Shown piece after piece: positions 1 to 5,986 of a DNA stretch of 6,368 nt. Below the pieces are notes generated by a model. The model saw only the letters and a program-made list of their open reading frames with translations, did no database searches and was not told the origin of the DNA. The DNA lies in the NCBI GenBank assembly GCA_007280315.1, contig QYQC01000164.1, positions 1-6,368 on the forward strand. The letters run 5' to 3'. How positions within the stretch are numbered: the first letter of the stretch is position 1; every line of letters begins with the position of its first letter. This DNA comes from Betaproteobacteria bacterium (GTDB taxonomy: Bacteria > Pseudomonadota > Gammaproteobacteria > Burkholderiales > SG8-39). Both the position numbers and the translations under genes were made by a program.

Positions 1-1
1 C

Positions 2-1042
2 AACATGCGCGCCCCGGGGATGACGCTGATGAAAATGCCGATGTTCGTCTGGACCTGGCTGATTACCGCCTACCTGCTGATCGCGGTGATGCCGGTGCTC
101 GCCGGCGCGATTACCATGGTGCTCGCCGACCGCCACTTCGGTACCTCGTTCTTCAATGCCGCAGGTGGCGGCGACCCGGTGATGTTCCAGCACATCTTCT
201 GGTTCTTCGGTCACCCCGAGGTGTACATCATGATCCTGCCTGCGTTCGGCATCATCAGCCAGGTGATTCCGGCATTCGCGCGCAAACCCCTGTTCGGCTA
301 CGCCTCGATGGTTTATGCGAGTTCGTCGATCGCGATCCTGTCCTTCATCGTCTGGGCGCATCACATGTTCACCGTGGGCATGCCCACCGCCGGGCTGCTG
401 TTCTTCATGTACGCAACCATGCTGATCGCCGTGCCCACCGGAGTGAAGGTGTTCAACTGGCTCGCCACCATGTGGAAGGGCTCGATGACGTTTGAGACGC
501 CGATGCTGTTTGCGGTCGGATTCATATTCGTGTTCACCATGGGCGGCTTCACCGGTCTGATGCTCGCAATCATGCCGGTGGACGTGCAGCTGCAGGACAC
601 GTATTACGTGGTGGCGCATTTTCACTATGTGCTGGTGGCCGGGTCGCTGTACGCGATTTTCGCCGGCACCTATTTCTGGATTCCGAAATGGACCGGCCGC
701 ATGTACGACGAGACGCTGGGCAAGTGGCATTTCTGGCTGTCGCTGATATTCTTCAATATCACCTTCTTTCCGATGCATTTCCTCGGGCTCGCGGGCATGC
801 CACGGCGCATCCCGGACTACGCCAGCCAGTTCACCGGGTTCAACGAGATTGCCACCGTAGGCGCGTTCGGTTTCGGCCTGACACAGCTGCTGTTCCTGTA
901 CGTTGTGTTGAAGTGCAGCGTGTTTGGCAAAGGCGAGAAAGCCGCGGCCAGGCCGTGGGAAGGCGCCGATACCCTGGAATGGACGCACCTGCCAAGTCCC
1001 GCGCCCTATCACAGCTTCCATGATCAACCGGAAGTGAAGTGA
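2..1042 (+). CDS. ctaD: Cytochrome c oxidase subunit I, aa3 type (3' part; 5' end outside window)
   Basis: Catalytic subunit of the heme-copper oxidase. It reduces O2 to water at the heme a3/CuB centre in the inner membrane and pumps protons. The frame is already open at base 2, so about 346 C-terminal residues are present of a usual 520-540. Counting from the Met at 5-7, the motif GHPEVY gives CuB ligand H70, the D-channel glutamate E72 and the cross-linked Y74. WAHHMF gives CuB ligands H119 and H120. VPTGVKVFNW holds the K-channel lysine K147. VAHFHYVL gives the heme a3 ligand H205 and heme a ligand H207. These residues define an A-type oxidase with both proton channels; nothing needed in this part is missing. 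The C-terminal tail LPSPAPYHSF is usual for proteobacterial CtaD. The stop is followed directly by a small gene and ctaG, as in a cox operon. The Met at 5 is internal, not the true start. Identity is essentially certain. Confidence 0.97.
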   Translation, partial: NMRAPGMTLMKMPMFVWTWLITAYLLIAVMPVLAGAITMVLADRHFGTSFFNAAGGGDPVMFQHIFWFFGHPEVYIMILPAFGIISQVIPAFARKPLFGYASMVYASSSIAILSFIVWAHHMFTVGMPTAGLLFFMYATMLIAVPTGVKVFNWLATMWKGSMTFETPMLFAVGFIFVFTMGGFTGLMLAIMPVDVQLQDTYYVVAHFHYVLVAGSLYAIFAGTYFWIPKWTGRMYDETLGKWHFWLSLIFFNITFFPMHFLGLAGMPRRIPDYASQFTGFNEIATVGAFGFGLTQLLFLYVVLKCSVFGKGEKAAARPWEGADTLEWTHLPSPAPYHSFHDQPEVK

Positions 1043-1056
1043 TTACGGTAACGGAC

Positions 1057-1161
1057 ATGAGCGGCGGGGGCAGCGGCAACCGGAAGACGGCATTGATCCT
1101 GGCCGCGGTCGCGCTCGCGTTTTTTGTCTCAATCATGCTCAAGTACTGGCTGTCGAAATGA
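1057..1161 (+). CDS. Small one-helix cytochrome oxidase assembly protein (34 aa)
   Basis: A very short gene between ctaD and ctaG. The 34-residue product has a polar start (MSGGGSGNRKT), one hydrophobic helix at about residues 12-28 and a basic tail ending KYWLSK. This matches the short proteins usually annotated as 'cytochrome oxidase small assembly protein' at the same place in betaproteobacterial cox operons; their exact function is not known to me. The stop TGA at 1159-1161 overlaps the ctaG start by 4 bp (ATGA), which suggests translational coupling. An alternative start is GTG at 1039, overlapping the ctaD stop and giving 40 residues; it has a GGAAG at 1030-1034 upstream, while the ATG at 1057 has no clear Shine-Dalgarno. 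I chose the ATG because the known proteins begin close to the helix. That it is a gene rests on position, coupling and the helix, not on a search. Confidence 0.75.
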   Translation: MSGGGSGNRKTALILAAVALAFFVSIMLKYWLSK

Positions 1162-1721
1162 GCGCATCGGCTGCGGCGTCCGCCTCCAACCAGCGCATGC
1201 TGAAGAAGCTGCTGGTGGTGGCGCTGGGTATGTTCGGTTTTGGCTTTGCGCTGGTCCCGTTTTACGAAAAGGTGTGCGAGATTGCCGGTCTGCGCAACCT
1301 ATGGCAGCCGGGCCAGGTCGAACCCGGCACGACGAACACCCAGGTGGACCTGACGCGCAAAGTGACCATCGAATTCGATTCAAATATCCGCATGCTGCCC
1401 TGGACGTTCAAGCCCATGGCCTCGAGCGTGGAAATCCACCCGGGGGAGCTGACGCGGATGGTATACGAGGTGCGAAATACGCTTGCCGAGCCGGTCACGG
1501 GGCAAGCCGTACCCAGCTACAGCCCGCGACTGGCAGCGCAGTATTTCAAGAAGCTGGAGTGTTTCTGTTTCACCCAGCAGACGCTGGCCGCGGGCGAGGT
1601 GCGGCAGATGCCGGTGGTGTTCGTGATCGATCCGGACCTACCCAAGGACGTTAATACCGTCACGCTTTCCTATACCTTTTTTCGCGTCGATGGCGCGAAT
1701 GCAAAGGCGGGCAAGGGGTGA
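1158..1721 (+). CDS. ctaG: Cytochrome c oxidase assembly protein CtaG/Cox11
   Basis: Copper chaperone that delivers copper to the CuB site of subunit I. It is a membrane-anchored protein with its copper-binding domain in the periplasm. The 187-residue product has a short cytoplasmic N-terminus, one membrane helix at about 17-35, then a conserved VPFYEKVCEI segment (C40) and a beta-rich domain. The signature ECFCF at 134-138 supplies copper ligands C135 and C137. PWTFKP (81-86), a conserved Cox11 patch, and the end PDLPKDVNTVTLSYTFF (159-175) are also typical. Length is normal for the family. The start ATG at 1158 lies in an ATGA overlap with the small gene before it, and the stop shares one base with the next start, so the genes are probably translated from one mRNA. 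No odd features. Confidence 0.96.
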   Translation: MSASAAASASNQRMLKKLLVVALGMFGFGFALVPFYEKVCEIAGLRNLWQPGQVEPGTTNTQVDLTRKVTIEFDSNIRMLPWTFKPMASSVEIHPGELTRMVYEVRNTLAEPVTGQAVPSYSPRLAAQYFKKLECFCFTQQTLAAGEVRQMPVVFVIDPDLPKDVNTVTLSYTFFRVDGANAKAGKG

Positions 1722-1933
1722 TGGAGGCACCGATAGCCAGGAAGGCTTCGCCGATGCAGGTGGCAAAGGCGGTGTTCTGGTCTTTCCTCGGCATACGCAA
1801 ACGCAGCGATTACGAGGTGGACAGCGTCGAATTGAAACCGCAGCAAGTGATTGTTGCCGGCCTGATCGGTGCGGCGTGTTTTGTTTTGGGGTTGGTATTG
1901 CTGGTGCGATTAATCATCGGCAGTCTGGTATGA
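1721..1933 (+). CDS. DUF2970 family small membrane protein
   Basis: A 70-residue protein of the DUF2970 family, found in cox operons of betaproteobacteria and some gammaproteobacteria; function unknown, presumed accessory to oxidase assembly because of its location. The N-terminal half carries the family-like stretch AVFWSFLGIRKRSDYEVD (residues 17-34). The C-terminal half is a single membrane helix at about 43-66 (VIVAGLIGAACFVLGLVLLV). The start ATG at 1721 makes a TGATG junction with the ctaG stop, a classic coupling arrangement. A GTG immediately upstream (1718) would add one residue. It ends 16 bp before ctaE. The family assignment is from remembered sequence style; the unknown role is real. 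Confidence 0.88.
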   Translation: MEAPIARKASPMQVAKAVFWSFLGIRKRSDYEVDSVELKPQQVIVAGLIGAACFVLGLVLLVRLIIGSLV

Positions 1934-1937
1934 ATCG

Positions 1938-1943
1938 AGGAGG
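1938..1943 (+). promoter_or_regulatory. Strong ribosome binding site of ctaE
   Basis: AGGAGG lies 6 bases before the ctaE ATG at 1950. It is the only near-consensus Shine-Dalgarno in the window; the other genes lean on overlapping starts or have weak sites. This suits the need for stoichiometric amounts of a structural subunit, compared with lower amounts of assembly factors (inference). Confidence 0.85.
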
Positions 1944-1949
1944 AAAAAC

Positions 1950-2801
1950 ATGAGCGATCCTGCTCAGCATTACTACGTGCCGCAGCCATCCCACTGGATG
2001 ATCATCGGTTCATTCGCGCTGCTGTTCCTGGCGGGCGGCGCGGCGATGTGGTTCAACGGTGCCCACCTCGGCCGCTACAGCGTTCTGACCGGATTCGTTT
2101 TGCTAGCCTTCATGATGTTCCGCTGGTTCGGCGACGTGGTGCGCGAATCCGAAGGTGGCAAGTACGGCAGGCGCGAGGATCTCTCGTTCCGTTGGGGAAT
2201 GAGCTGGTTCATTTTCTCGGAAGTCATGTTCTTCGCCGCGTTCTTCGGCGCGCTGTTCTACGCGCGCGTGATGATCGTTCCGGATCTGGGCAGCCTGGAA
2301 AGCCGGGAATTGCTTTGGCCCGATTTCAGCGCGCACTGGCCCAGCGCCGGTCCGGGATTCAAGGACCCGTTCACGCCCATGGCAGCATGGGGTATTCCCG
2401 CGCTCAACACGTTGCTGCTGCTGACTTCGGGTGTGACGCTGACCATTGCGCACCTGGGCCTGACCGAGGGCAAGCGCGGAAAGTTGATGCTGTGGCTGTT
2501 TCTGACCGTTGCCCTGGGCGTCGCGTTCCTCGGTTTCCAGATCTACGAGTATTCGCATGCCTATTCGGAACTCAATCTCAAGCTGAGCACCGGGATCTAC
2601 GGCACGACTTTTTTCATGCTGACGGGATTTCACGGCTTTCACGTGACCGTGGGCGTGATCATGCTCACGACCATGCTGGTGCGCTCGATCGCCGGTCATT
2701 TCAAGCCGAAGCAGCACTTCGCGTTTGAGGCGGTGGCCTGGTACTGGCACTTCGTCGACGTGGTGTGGCTGCTGTTGTTCGTCTTCGTCTACTGGGTGTA
2801 G
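1950..2801 (+). CDS. ctaE: Cytochrome c oxidase subunit III
   Basis: Core membrane subunit of the aa3 oxidase. It binds lipid next to subunit I and supports proton uptake and enzyme stability. The 283-residue protein has about seven hydrophobic helices. Hallmarks are SHWMIIGSF (14-22), FIFSEVMFFAAFF (87-99) with the conserved glutamate E91, GIPALNTLLLLTSGVTLTIAH (148-168), GFHGFHVTVG (226-235) and the C-terminal AWYWHFVDVVWLLLF (263-277). Length is within the usual range for proteobacterial subunit III with the full set of helices. The start follows a strong Shine-Dalgarno by 6 bases. It is the last forward gene before a convergent reverse-strand gene, and a hairpin overlaps its stop codon. 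No anomalies in the protein. Confidence 0.97.
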   Translation: MSDPAQHYYVPQPSHWMIIGSFALLFLAGGAAMWFNGAHLGRYSVLTGFVLLAFMMFRWFGDVVRESEGGKYGRREDLSFRWGMSWFIFSEVMFFAAFFGALFYARVMIVPDLGSLESRELLWPDFSAHWPSAGPGFKDPFTPMAAWGIPALNTLLLLTSGVTLTIAHLGLTEGKRGKLMLWLFLTVALGVAFLGFQIYEYSHAYSELNLKLSTGIYGTTFFMLTGFHGFHVTVGVIMLTTMLVRSIAGHFKPKQHFAFEAVAWYWHFVDVVWLLLFVFVYWV

Positions 2802-2819
2802 CGCTCACAATCGAGCGCT
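2800..2819. terminator. Hairpin overlapping the ctaE stop codon, possible terminator or mRNA end
   Basis: AGCGCTC at 2800-2806 pairs perfectly with GAGCGCT at 2813-2819 around a 6-base loop (ACAATC). The stem begins inside the TAG stop of ctaE and lies between two convergent genes, the right place for a shared transcription end. Only two T residues follow on the forward strand and none on the reverse, so it is not a textbook intrinsic terminator. It could instead stabilise the mRNA 3' end or act with Rho. Confidence 0.4.
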
Positions 2820-2847
2820 TCGATCGGCCTGCGCGGGAATCGCACGC

Positions 2848-3045
2848 TCAGGAAATCTTTCCCGGGATCAGGCCAAAGTAGTAGCCTGCCATCAGCAACA
2901 GGAACAGTGTCAGCGACAGGCCGACGCGCACTGCCAGAGCGGCAACGGTGCGTTTGGACTGGCCGCGGTCGTTGATCAGGAAGAACAACGCCGAACCCAG
3001 GCTGGCGAGGATCAGTATGATGAACAGGATGACGACGATTCGCAT
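2848..3045 (-). CDS. Twin transmembrane protein (DUF2909-like), 65 aa
   Basis: A reverse-strand gene set between ctaE and SURF1. The product has two hydrophobic helices, about residues 2-23 (MRIVVILFIILILASLGSAL) and 38-59, joined by a polar loop FLINDRGQSKRT, and a short tail. Size, the start MRIVVI and the loop style match the DUF2909 'twin transmembrane protein' family, which I recall at this same place and often on this opposite strand in cox loci of beta- and gammaproteobacteria. Function is unknown; a role in oxidase assembly or membrane insertion is a guess from location. The ATG at 3043-3045 lacks an obvious Shine-Dalgarno. It is convergent with ctaE (46 bp apart) and divergent from SURF1 (69 bp), so it must have its own promoter. 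Confidence 0.82.
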   Translation of the reverse strand: MRIVVILFIILILASLGSALFFLINDRGQSKRTVAALAVRVGLSLTLFLLLMAGYYFGLIPGKIS

Positions 3046-3072
3046 TGCAGGCGCCAGCGGAATCGTGTCAGT

Positions 3073-3096
3073 GTATCCCAGGCCAACCGGGGATAC
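3073..3096. promoter_or_regulatory. Inverted repeat in the divergent spacer upstream of SURF1
   Basis: GTATCCC at 3073-3079 and GGGATAC at 3090-3096 are exact reverse complements separated by 10 bases. Inside, GG at 3081-3082 can pair with CC at 3087-3088, leaving one A-G mismatch. The dyad sits in the middle of the only divergent intergenic spacer of the window (3046-3114). It could be an operator for a dimeric regulator serving both genes, or a hairpin in the 5' leader of the SURF1 mRNA. No strong sigma-70 promoter was seen next to it. The repeat is certain; its role is inferred. Confidence 0.45.
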
Positions 3097-3114
3097 CAGA
3101 CGCGAAGCGCCCTC

Positions 3115-3822
3115 GTGCTAGGCAGGTGGCAGTTTCGTCCCGCGGTTCTGCCCGGCGTGGCTGCGGTCGCGGCGATCACGCTCATGCTGTCTCTGGGCAA
3201 CTGGCAGTCGCGCCGAGCCGAAGAAAAACTCGCGCTCGGGCGCGATCTGGATGAAGCTGCGCGCCACGCGGTATTGTCCCTGCCGTCGTTTCCGGTCGAT
3301 GCGCACGCCTACGTATTCAGGACGGTGAGCGCGCGCGGCGAATATTCGGCCAAACACACCATCCTGCTCGACAACAAGGTGTTGCGCGGCAGCGCCGGCT
3401 ACCAGGTGCTGACACCGTTGAGAATTGCCGGTGGCGACATGCACGTGCTGGTCAACCGCGGCTGGATGGCGGCGGGCACGCGTCGCGACATCCTGCCGCG
3501 GATCGAGACACCCTTAGGGATCGTGGCGGTGGAAGGGACCGCAATAGTGCCCGGGAGCTACATTTTCGAACTCGGTGAAAACACCGAGGACGGCATGGTG
3601 TGGCAGAACCTGGTACTCGAGCGCTATGCAAAATCGTCTGGACTCAAGCTGCAGCCGTTGGTGTTGCAGCAGACCAGCGAACTTGCGGATGGCCTGGAGC
3701 GCGTCTGGCCGCGCCCAGACACCGGCGCCGACAAGCACCGCGGCTATGCATTCCAGTGGTATGCCCTCGCAACCGTTATTCTTATTGCCTATGTCGCCCT
3801 CAGCCTTAGACGCACCGCCTGA
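3115..3822 (+). CDS. SURF1 family cytochrome oxidase biogenesis protein
   Basis: Membrane assembly factor related to Surf1/Shy1, involved in heme a handling or subunit I maturation. The 235-residue product has the family layout: an N-terminal helix (about 9-27), a periplasmic domain and a C-terminal helix (about 214-231). Motifs are SLGNWQSRRAEEK (26-38), LLDNKVLRGSAGYQVLTPL (84-102), VLVNRGW (111-117) and KHRGYAFQWYALA (207-219). There is no ATG near the conserved N-terminus; GTG at 3115 puts MLGRWQFRP at the start, which fits the family, so I chose it although its Shine-Dalgarno is weak. The open frame extends upstream to 2725 but that part is antisense to the twin-transmembrane gene and is not SURF1-like. 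The last 32 bp overlap the next gene. Confidence 0.93.
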   Translation: MLGRWQFRPAVLPGVAAVAAITLMLSLGNWQSRRAEEKLALGRDLDEAARHAVLSLPSFPVDAHAYVFRTVSARGEYSAKHTILLDNKVLRGSAGYQVLTPLRIAGGDMHVLVNRGWMAAGTRRDILPRIETPLGIVAVEGTAIVPGSYIFELGENTEDGMVWQNLVLERYAKSSGLKLQPLVLQQTSELADGLERVWPRPDTGADKHRGYAFQWYALATVILIAYVALSLRRTA

Positions 3823-4384
3823 CCCGCGCCCCGGGCGCAGAACGATGCTGGCGATCGCGGCGCTGTGTTTCGCGCCTTTTGTCGCTGCGCTCATCGCCTA
3901 CTTTTACTGGCAGCCGCAAGGCGGCATGAACTACGGCGAACTCATCCCCGTGCGCACGCTGGCCGACCCGCCGCTGCGCCACCTGGATCAACGTGCGTTC
4001 AAGTTGTCCGAGCTCAGGGGCAAGTGGGTTTTGCTGACGTTGGACGCTGCCGAGTGTGACATTTCCTGCCGCGCCAAACTCTACAACATGCGCCAGGTGC
4101 GCCTCGCTCTGGGCCGCGAAATGGAGCGCGTCGAACGCGTCTGGCTGATTCTGGACGAGGCACCGCTGGAGACACTGTTGATACGCGAATATGACGGTAC
4201 GCGCATGCTGCGCGCGGCAGGCAGCCCGATGCTGGCCGAGTTTTCGCCGGTTCGAATTGCGCGCGATCACGTCTATTTGATCGATCCACACGGCAATCTG
4301 ATGCTGCGCTTTCCCAGCGACGCCGATCCGGGCAAAATGCACAAGGACATGGCGCGATTGCTGCGGGCATCGCGCATCGGTTAG
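3791..4384 (+). CDS. SCO/thioredoxin-like membrane protein of the cox operon
   Basis: A 197-residue protein with a short cytoplasmic start, one membrane helix at about 18-39 and a periplasmic thioredoxin-like domain. It keeps a CxxxC motif (ECDISC, C89 and C93) in the position used by SCO proteins for copper or disulfide chemistry, and a later DHVYLIDPHGNLMLRFP segment (159-175). H160 lies 2 residues before the tyrosine of that strand, not at the usual SCO distance of about 4, so copper binding may differ. Proteins of this kind stand between SURF1 and ctaA in many cox operons and are often named only as hypothetical or transmembrane cytochrome oxidase-associated protein. The start ATG at 3791 lies inside the end of SURF1 (32-bp overlap) with no clear Shine-Dalgarno; ATG 3845 is an alternative that would cut the polar N-terminus. 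The exact role is unproven; it may help reduce or metallate the CuA or CuB sites. Confidence 0.87.
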   Translation: MSPSALDAPPDPRPGRRTMLAIAALCFAPFVAALIAYFYWQPQGGMNYGELIPVRTLADPPLRHLDQRAFKLSELRGKWVLLTLDAAECDISCRAKLYNMRQVRLALGREMERVERVWLILDEAPLETLLIREYDGTRMLRAAGSPMLAEFSPVRIARDHVYLIDPHGNLMLRFPSDADPGKMHKDMARLLRASRIG

Positions 4385-4409
4385 CAGCCTCCGAGCCGGG
4401 GGATATAAA
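4381..4409 (+). promoter_or_regulatory. Candidate sigma-70 promoter for ctaB-SCO
   Basis: TTAGCA at 4381-4386 and TATAAA at 4404-4409 are separated by exactly 17 bases. They match the -35 and -10 consensus at 4 and 5 of 6 positions. The predicted start is near 4416, inside the palindrome, leaving a leader of about 80 bases before ctaB. A second A/T-rich patch, GATAAA at 4463-4468, has no good -35 at proper spacing. A new promoter would be expected if the palindrome ends the upstream transcript. Prediction only. Confidence 0.35.
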
Positions 4410-4426
4410 AGGGCGCGCGCCCTTTT
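4407..4426. terminator. Perfect 20-bp palindrome, likely bidirectional intrinsic terminator
   Basis: AAAAGGGCGC followed directly by GCGCCCTTTT. As RNA it can form an 8-bp stem closed by a GCGC loop, with the A and U runs at the stem base. It lies 22 bases after the stop of the SCO-like gene. The T run is only four long, so termination may be partial. It separates the SURF1 transcript from ctaB, unlike the tight or overlapping spacing of most neighbours. The rest of the 4385-4497 gap shows no gene. Confidence 0.6.
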
Positions 4427-4497
4427 CAACGCCCGTTGGGGCTGTTCGCTCGTATTCGTCGTGATAAACTGAGCTGCAACATTTCCTCTCCGGGTGC

Positions 4498-5385
4498 ATG
4501 GCCTCACAACTCCTTTTGCACGACACCGCGCAGCGCCTGCGCCAGTTTTACTCGCTGACCAAGCCGCGGGTGACGCTGCTGGCCGTGTTCTGTGCGGTGA
4601 TCGGCATGTTTCTCGCCACGCCAGGCATGGTGCCCTGGCGCGTGCTGTTTGCGGGAACCGCCGGCATCGCGCTGTTGGCGGGCGCGGCTTTCGCCATCAA
4701 CTGCCTGATCGAGCGCGAGATCGATGCCAAGATGGCGCGCACACGGGCGCGGCCCCTGCCCCGCGGCGAGTTGACGGCCCAACAGACACTGGTGTTCGCC
4801 GGCGCGATAGGCGGCATCGGCATGTTCCTGCTCTACCGTTATGTAAATGCGCTCACCATGTGGCTCACCTTCGGCACTTTCGTCGGCTACGCCATCATCT
4901 ACACTATCTTGCTCAAGCCCGCCACGCCGCAGAACATCGTCATCGGCGGCCTTTCCGGGGCGATGCCGCCGCTGCTGGGCTGGACCGCGGTAACGGGCGA
5001 AGTGGCGCCGGACGCTCTGCTTCTGGTGCTGATCATTTACGCCTGGACGCCGCCGCATTTCTGGGCGCTGGCGCTGTATCGCACCGAGGATTTCGCCCGC
5101 GCCGGGTTACCCATGCTGCCGGTGACGCACGGACAGAAATTCACCCGGCTGCATGTGTTGCTGTATACGTTGGTGCTGATCGCGACCACCCTGATGCCTT
5201 TCGCCTACGGCATGAGTGGATGGATCTATCTGGCCGGCGCGCTGGTTCTGGACGCCATGTTCCTGTATTACGCGATCAAGATCTATACTGCCTATAGCGA
5301 TCGTCTGGCGCAGCAGACCTTTCGTTTTTCAGTCGTCTATCTGGCTGGTCTATTCACCGCGCTGCTGCTGGATCACTATGTTTAA
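4498..5385 (+). CDS. ctaB: Protoheme IX farnesyltransferase (heme O synthase)
   Basis: Integral membrane prenyltransferase of the UbiA family (CtaB/CyoE/COX10). It adds a farnesyl group to heme B to make heme O, the precursor of heme A. The 295-residue length and many hydrophobic helices are normal. The N-terminus FYSLTKPRVTLLAVF (17-31) is typical. The catalytic polar loop is NCLIEREIDAKMARTRARPLP (68-88), with N68, E72, D76, R81 and the RP pair. Next come GGLSGAMPPLLGW (150-162) and the second conserved loop YAWTPPHFWALALYRTEDFA (181-200). ATG at 4498 is chosen because it places the conserved N-terminus at the usual distance; no Shine-Dalgarno is visible. It overlaps the SCO gene by 8 bp. 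The partner heme A synthase gene is not beside it. Confidence 0.96.
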   Translation: MASQLLLHDTAQRLRQFYSLTKPRVTLLAVFCAVIGMFLATPGMVPWRVLFAGTAGIALLAGAAFAINCLIEREIDAKMARTRARPLPRGELTAQQTLVFAGAIGGIGMFLLYRYVNALTMWLTFGTFVGYAIIYTILLKPATPQNIVIGGLSGAMPPLLGWTAVTGEVAPDALLLVLIIYAWTPPHFWALALYRTEDFARAGLPMLPVTHGQKFTRLHVLLYTLVLIATTLMPFAYGMSGWIYLAGALVLDAMFLYYAIKIYTAYSDRLAQQTFRFSVVYLAGLFTALLLDHYV

Positions 5386-5968
5386 TGGCGCGCGCTGGCT
5401 GGGCGCGATTTTCCTTGCCCTCACTGTGGCTGGCTGCGGCGTCTCGTCGCCGCAGTTCAGGAATACCGACGTCACCGGCGCCGACTGCTGCAGGGATTTC
5501 CAGCTGACCGACCATCACGGCAAGGCGCGCACGCTGGCGGATTTTCGCGGCAAGGTTGTGGTGATTTTTTTTGGCTATACCCAGTGCCCCGATGTCTGTC
5601 CCACGACCATGGTCGAATTGAAATCGGCGATGCAGCAACTCGGTGCGGATGCGCAGCGCGTGCAGGTCCTGTTTGTAACGCTCGATCCGGAGCGCGACAC
5701 GCGCGAACTGCTGGCGAATTACGTTCCCGCGTTCGACCCCGGATTTCTCGGACTGTATGGCAATCTGGAAACGACGGCTAAAACGGCCAAGGAATTCCGC
5801 GTGTTCTTCCAGAAGCAGCCCGGCCCCACGCCTACCAGCTATACCGTAGACCACAGTGCCGGGAGCTACGTTTTTGATTCGCAGGGGAAGGTACGGCTGT
5901 TCGTGCGCCATGGCGACGGCGGCGCCAACCTGGTCGCCGATCTGCGCAGCCTGCTGAAGCAGGGATAA
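5378..5968 (+). CDS. SCO1/SenC family copper chaperone, predicted lipoprotein
   Basis: Periplasmic copper chaperone/thiol reductase that helps form the CuA centre of subunit II. The 196-residue product begins with a signal sequence ending in the lipobox VAGC (C20), so it is probably a membrane-anchored lipoprotein. The thioredoxin fold carries FFGYTQCPDVCPTTM (64-78) with copper ligands C70 and C74, TLDPERDT (101-108), and the third ligand H159 in YTVDHSAGSYVFD (155-167). All core SCO residues are present. The start ATG at 5378 overlaps the ctaB end by 8 bp, suggesting coupling; the frame continues open upstream but only as a shadow of ctaB. An unusual CC pair (C37, C38) precedes RDFQLTD, where relatives mostly lack cysteines. 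Ends before a hairpin and the convergent rpoH. Confidence 0.95.
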   Translation: MFNGARWLGAIFLALTVAGCGVSSPQFRNTDVTGADCCRDFQLTDHHGKARTLADFRGKVVVIFFGYTQCPDVCPTTMVELKSAMQQLGADAQRVQVLFVTLDPERDTRELLANYVPAFDPGFLGLYGNLETTAKTAKEFRVFFQKQPGPTPTSYTVDHSAGSYVFDSQGKVRLFVRHGDGGANLVADLRSLLKQG

Positions 5969-5986
5969 TGGCTCAGGGGAGCACGA

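Noticed and set aside
2103..2750. 215-codon open frame on the reverse strand opposite ctaE
   Set aside because: Lies fully antisense to a clearly real subunit III gene; product is rich in Arg, His, Gln and Glu with no recognisable domain, as expected from GC-rich codon shadows.
2725..3114. Upstream extension of the SURF1 frame
   Set aside because: Covers the ctaE end and the reverse-strand twin-transmembrane gene; sequence is Gln/Arg/Asp-rich and unlike SURF1. The GTG at 3115 fits the family start.
3806..4507. 233-codon reverse open frame opposite the SCO-like gene
   Set aside because: Shadow of a conserved gene and of the intergenic palindrome; composition is Arg/Gln/His-rich with no family resemblance.
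4504..5058. 184-codon reverse open frame opposite ctaB
   Set aside because: Antisense to the conserved membrane domains of ctaB; low-complexity Arg/His/Gln/Gly composition with no domain.
5216..5377. Upstream extension of the SCO frame
   Set aside because: It is ctaB read in another frame; the signal peptide and lipobox begin at the Met at 5378.
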